A program made the position numbers and the translations under genes. The notes beneath the pieces are model-generated. The model had not been told where the DNA came from and did no database searches. It was given only the letters and a program-made list of their open reading frames with translations. Source: Rikenellaceae bacterium (GTDB lineage: Bacteria > Bacteroidota > Bacteroidia > Bacteroidales > UBA932). Taken from it: 9,378 nucleotides of DNA. The DNA lies in contig CAAFYX010000030.1 in NCBI GenBank assembly GCA_900767375.1, forward strand, positions 1 through 9,378, in the 5' to 3' direction. Positions 6,200-9,378 of this stretch are shown one piece after another (positions within the stretch are counted from its first letter, which is position 1; every line of letters begins with the position of its first letter).

Positions 6200-7879
6200 T
6201 TATTTCCTGCCACTTTTCTTCCTGCGTCTATCGCGGGATTGAGGCTTCGGCTTGGCTCCGCGGGAGATCTGTTCTTCTGTGGCGGGGGTGACGCGGATGG
6301 CGCGGCCGTGGAGCTTGAGGGTACTCAGCTGGGCTGTCACTTCCTCTGCATCCGCTTCACGTACGTCGAACAGTGTGTAGCGCTTGAAGGTGTCGATCCT
6401 GCCCACTTCCACTTTTCGGAGTATGCATCCGCTGATGATTCCGAGGAGTTCCTTCGGCCCGATGTTGTCCATATGGCCGACGTTTATGAAGAGTTTCGAA
6501 TATCCCGGAGTCTTCTCGACGACCTTCCGTCCCTTCTCCTCCTTTTTCTCCACCTCAGCCTCAAAGTCCTCGTCATCCTGGTAGTATTCAAGGAAGCGGT
6601 GGAACTCCATATAGACAAGCCTCTTTATCAGCTCGTCCTTGTCCAGCCAGCCGAGCTTCGCGTTGACTGATGGGAGGATCTCATCGAGCTCCTCGTCGTT
6701 GACGCTGACATTCTCGAGCTTGTCCACAAGGTTGAAGATCTGCTTGCTGCATATCTCCTTGCCCGTAGGGATGCGTCCTGTTTCAAACGTCTGTTTCAGA
6801 GTCTTTTCGATCTGGCGTATGCGGCCCTTCTCGCGCAGGTTCACTATTGCAATCGAGATACCGGTCTTTCCTGCGCGTCCTGTACGTCCGCTCCTGTGGG
6901 TATAGACTTCGTTCTCGTCCGGGAGGGTATAGTTGATTACGTGTGTCAGGTCATCGACATCGATGCCTCGTGCGGCCACGTCCGTGGCTACGAGAAGCTG
7001 GATGTTGTGCAGGCGGAAGCGCTGCATCACGTAGTCGCGCTGCGGCTGCGAGAGATCGCCGTGAAGGGCGTCCGCATTGTATCCGTCGTGTATCAGCCTG
7101 TCTGCGATTTCCTGGGTTTCCGCCTTTGTGCGGCAGAAGATTATTCCGTAGATGCGCGGATAGAAATCCACAATCCTCTTCAGCGTGCGGTATTTTTCAC
7201 TTGCACGTACTGTATAGCAGATATGTCTGACAGTGGATGTACCTTCGTTCTTCCCTCCGATGCAGATTTCCTTCGGCGCGTTCATATACTTGCGTGACAG
7301 ACGCTCGATTTCCTCAGGCATGGTGGCTGAGAACAGAAGGGTCCTGTGGTCGCCGGGTACGCTGGCGAGGATGGAGTCGATGTCATCGAGGAAGCCCATG
7401 TTCAGCATTTCGTCAGCCTCGTCCATGACCACAGTGCTGACCTGCGACAGGTCAGCAGCCCCACGCCTGATCATGTCCAGCAGGCGTCCGGGGGTCGCCA
7501 CGATTATATCCGCTCCTTTCTTGAGCTCGTCCAGCTGCGTCCTGATGCTCGCACCGCCGTAGACTGCCAGTACTTTCAGCCCTTCCAGATATTTTGAATA
7601 ATCCTTGAGGTCGCCGGCAATCTGCATGCAGAGCTCTCTGGTCGGACTCATGATAAGCGCCTGCGGCTTGCCGCTCAGCTGTCCAATCCCCTGTAGCAGC
7701 GGCAGCCCGAATGCTGCGGTCTTTCCAGTCCCTGTCTGCGCCAGGGCTATCAGATCACCGCCATCTCCCAGAAGGAAAGGAATGACCTCCGCCTGCACCG
7801 GCATGGGATGTTCAAAGCCGATCTCACCGACCGCTTTCAGCAGTTCCTGTGACAGTCCGAAATCTTCAAATGACTCCAT
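6200..7879 (-). CDS. DEAD-box ATP-dependent RNA helicase with DbpA-type RNA-binding domain
   Basis: A 559-residue RNA helicase of the DeaD/CsdA-DbpA type, likely acting in ribosome assembly or RNA decay and in low-temperature growth. All motifs are intact: the Q-motif region ending HPMPVQ (24-29), AQTGTGKT (47-54), SPTRELC (78-84), TPGR (129-132), DEAD (153-156), SAT (184-186), ATDVAARGIDV (298-308) and HRSGRTGRAG (328-337). After a linker with an acidic then basic stretch (about 433-455) comes a small RNA-binding fold (about 460-532: LFINVGHMD, LGIISGCI, GRAIRVT) that fits the DbpA RNA-binding domain. The tail (541-559) is strongly basic. The start codon overlaps the aldehyde dehydrogenase stop by one base (TAATG), indicating translational coupling. 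I cannot tell DeaD from related paralogues, so I give no symbol. Confidence 0.95.
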   Translation of the reverse strand: MESFEDFGLSQELLKAVGEIGFEHPMPVQAEVIPFLLGDGGDLIALAQTGTGKTAAFGLPLLQGIGQLSGKPQALIMSPTRELCMQIAGDLKDYSKYLEGLKVLAVYGGASIRTQLDELKKGADIIVATPGRLLDMIRRGAADLSQVSTVVMDEADEMLNMGFLDDIDSILASVPGDHRTLLFSATMPEEIERLSRKYMNAPKEICIGGKNEGTSTVRHICYTVRASEKYRTLKRIVDFYPRIYGIIFCRTKAETQEIADRLIHDGYNADALHGDLSQPQRDYVMQRFRLHNIQLLVATDVAARGIDVDDLTHVINYTLPDENEVYTHRSGRTGRAGKTGISIAIVNLREKGRIRQIEKTLKQTFETGRIPTGKEICSKQIFNLVDKLENVSVNDEELDEILPSVNAKLGWLDKDELIKRLVYMEFHRFLEYYQDDEDFEAEVEKKEEKGRKVVEKTPGYSKLFINVGHMDNIGPKELLGIISGCILRKVEVGRIDTFKRYTLFDVREADAEEVTAQLSTLKLHGRAIRVTPATEEQISRGAKPKPQSRDRRRKKSGRK

Positions 7880-9285
7880 TAGAGAAACTTCTTTATCATT
7901 TTGAGAGCCTTGTCAGTATAAGGCTGGTAGCGCATCCTTATGTCAAGCCAGGTCTTTTTGTCCACGATGCTCTTCTGGTGCGTGAATGTGTCGAAACCCC
8001 ACTTGCCGTGGTAGCTGCCCATACCGCTTTCTCCCACTCCACCGAAAGGCATCCTCTCCGTGGCGAGGTGTATCATGGTATCGTTCACGCAGCCGCCTCC
8101 GAAATGGAGATGGGCGAGGAGCTCGCGCTTGAGCTCGCTGTCATTCGTGAAGATGTAGGTGGCAAGAGGCCTTGGATGTGCATCGATATAGTCCACGACG
8201 TCGCTTATGTCAGTATATGTGATAATCGGAAGAAGTGGCCCGAATATCTCCTCCTGCATGATTCTGTAAGAGTCGATGGCGAGGCTCTTGTCCTCCATTT
8301 TCTGGTCTATCGATCCGAGACGTATGACAGTAGGCTCGATCTTCAGGGTGGAAGGATCCGACTTGCCTCCATAGCATACCATTTCCCTGCAGTCTTCCAG
8401 TGTCCCTGTCAGCCTGTCGAAATGACGCTGGCCGATAATCTTCCCGTAATCCGGATTCTCCAGGGCGTTCTCTCCGTACATTGCCTTGATTTCGCTGACG
8501 CAGGCATCCACGAATGTGTCTGCAATGTCCTTCTGCACGAAGACGTGGTCGGGAGCTACGCAGGTCTGGCCTGCGTTGAGAAGCTTTCCGAATACGAGCC
8601 TTCTGGCTGAGACATTTATATCACATTCCGAGTCTACTATGACCGGACTCTTGCCTCCAAGTTCCAGAGTGACAGGAGTGAGATGCTCCGCAGCCTTTGT
8701 CATCACGGTGCGTCCGTATGACTTGCTTCCAGTGAAGAAGATGTAGTCGAATTTCTGGTCGAGCAGATCTGCACAACTGTCCCTGTCCCCGTCTATCACT
8801 GCCACATAATCCTCAGTGAAAGTCTCGTCAATTAGCTTCTTGATGACGGCCTGGGTGGCCTTTGCCTGTGAAGAAGGCTTCAGAATCACTGTGTTTCCTG
8901 CTGCCAGGGCGCAGATCAATGGCGAAATGCTGAGAAGGAACGGATAGTTCCACGGCGCCATTATCAGGACATTGCCGTAAGGCTCATTGATGATTCTGCT
9001 CCTTGACGGGAACTGGGCGAGGGGAGTGCAGGCCCTTTGCGGACGTGCCCATCTGCGCAGGTGCTTGCGCATGTCGCGTATCTCGCTTAGCGCAAGCCCC
9101 ACCTCGCACATATATGCTTCGGCGGTGCATTTGCCGAGGTCCTGCTTCAAGGCATCCAGGATTTCACCTTCCATCTCCTTGATGGAGTTTGCAAGTATCT
9201 GCAGTGCAGCCCTTCGGCCGGCTACATTGAGTGTGTAGCCGGCCTTGAAGAATGCTCTCTGCTTGAGGAGTATCTCTTCGATCAT
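7879..9285 (-). CDS. NAD(P)-dependent aldehyde dehydrogenase, class 3 (ALDH3-like)
   Basis: A 468-residue aldehyde dehydrogenase that oxidises aldehydes to carboxylic acids with NAD(P)+. The length is right for the ALDH3 class, which is shorter than the roughly 500-residue ALDH1/2 enzymes. The oxyanion-hole asparagine is N113 in APWNYPF. ELGGKSP contains the general-base glutamate E208, and NAGQTCVAPD contains the nucleophile C242. EEIFGP (345-350) holds the cofactor-contacting E346. PFGGVGESGMGSYHGKWGFDTF is the class-3 C-terminal block. There is no signal peptide; a hydrophobic helix at about 115-129 is part of the fold. It probably detoxifies fatty or lipid-peroxidation aldehydes, but the substrate cannot be read from the sequence. 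The start follows the upstream stop with no gap (TAAATG) after an A-rich leader, and its stop overlaps the helicase start. Confidence 0.93.
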   Translation of the reverse strand: MIEEILLKQRAFFKAGYTLNVAGRRAALQILANSIKEMEGEILDALKQDLGKCTAEAYMCEVGLALSEIRDMRKHLRRWARPQRACTPLAQFPSRSRIINEPYGNVLIMAPWNYPFLLSISPLICALAAGNTVILKPSSQAKATQAVIKKLIDETFTEDYVAVIDGDRDSCADLLDQKFDYIFFTGSKSYGRTVMTKAAEHLTPVTLELGGKSPVIVDSECDINVSARRLVFGKLLNAGQTCVAPDHVFVQKDIADTFVDACVSEIKAMYGENALENPDYGKIIGQRHFDRLTGTLEDCREMVCYGGKSDPSTLKIEPTVIRLGSIDQKMEDKSLAIDSYRIMQEEIFGPLLPIITYTDISDVVDYIDAHPRPLATYIFTNDSELKRELLAHLHFGGGCVNDTMIHLATERMPFGGVGESGMGSYHGKWGFDTFTHQKSIVDKKTWLDIRMRYQPYTDKALKMIKKFL

Positions 9286-9378
9286 TTATTTGTTGTATTT
9301 CTCTGTCTGTTCCTTGATGAGCTGGTCGAGGACTCCCTGGTCGAAGTAGTTGATCCTCATGTTTCTCTTCACGTCAGC
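9286..9378 (-). CDS. C-terminal end of an unidentified protein (partial)
   Basis: The last 30 codons of a gene that enters from the right edge on the minus strand and stops at TAA (9286-9288). The peptide begins ADVKRNMRIN and ends EQTEKYNK, a polar, probably helical tail. I do not recognise the family from this fragment. The stop touches the ATG of the aldehyde dehydrogenase directly, so this is the upstream neighbour in the same operon, and its promoter or an even earlier one probably drives the cluster. Confidence 0.7.
   Translation of the reverse strand, partial: ADVKRNMRINYFDQGVLDQLIKEQTEKYNK

Noticed and set aside
5378..6670. Two long plus-strand open frames (5378-6193 and 6194-6670) opposite GH53 and the helicase
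   Set aside because: They lie antisense to genes with complete catalytic motifs, and their products look like translated complement with no family. They are shadows caused by codon bias.
7849..8610. 253-codon plus-strand open frame opposite the aldehyde dehydrogenase
   Set aside because: It is antisense to an intact enzyme and its product matches no known family; there is no promoter motif or start context to support it.
1..9378. CRISPR arrays, tRNA or rRNA genes, transposases, integrases
   Set aside because: I saw no regularly spaced repeats, no tRNA-like or rRNA sequence and no open frame with recombinase motifs.

Overview
The window looks like a chromosomal segment from a member of the Bacteroidales, probably an uncultured gut or rumen type; the exact lineage cannot be read from the sequence. 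Three things point there. Two start regions carry the Bacteroidetes -7 promoter motif TAnnTTTG. The gene starts lack Shine-Dalgarno sequences and several sit behind A-rich leaders. The gene content (a GH97 and a GH53 enzyme with N-terminal export signals, a DUF4143-type ATPase end, DUF5674) is typical of the order. The coding regions are moderately GC-rich, and the intergenic stretch near the left end is clearly AT-rich.

Layout. Positions 1-182 (+) hold the last 59 codons of a gene that resembles the C-terminus of AAA ATPases with a DUF4143 domain. Positions 183-766 carry no credible gene: an AT-rich part with degenerate direct repeats, then an abruptly GC-rich, hairpin-forming part, then a promoter. 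From 767 to 1431 (+) lies a two-gene operon of unknown function (a DUF5674 protein plus a small helical protein) whose stop and start codons overlap as TAATG. From 1481 to the right edge all genes are on the minus strand. In order of transcription they are: the 30-residue end of an unidentified protein, a class-3 aldehyde dehydrogenase, a DEAD-box RNA helicase with a DbpA-type RNA-binding domain, a GH53 endo-beta-1,4-galactanase lipoprotein, free methionine-(R)-sulfoxide reductase (msrC), a Y-family DNA polymerase (dinB) and a GH97 glycosidase with the retaining (alpha-galactosidase type) active site.

The minus-strand genes are packed with gaps of 0 to 36 bases or small overlaps, so most are probably cotranscribed from a promoter beyond the right edge. 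The GH97 gene also has its own promoter motif. The cluster mixes two jobs: aldehyde detoxification, methionine sulfoxide repair, translesion synthesis and RNA remodelling (stress and maintenance), and two exported enzymes that could act on galactose-containing plant polysaccharides. There is no SusC/SusD pair, so it is not a canonical polysaccharide utilisation locus within this window. I found no strong case for a new defence system, mobile element or CRISPR array. The least understood parts are the DUF5674 two-gene operon, the C-terminal extension of the polymerase and the structured intergenic segment.
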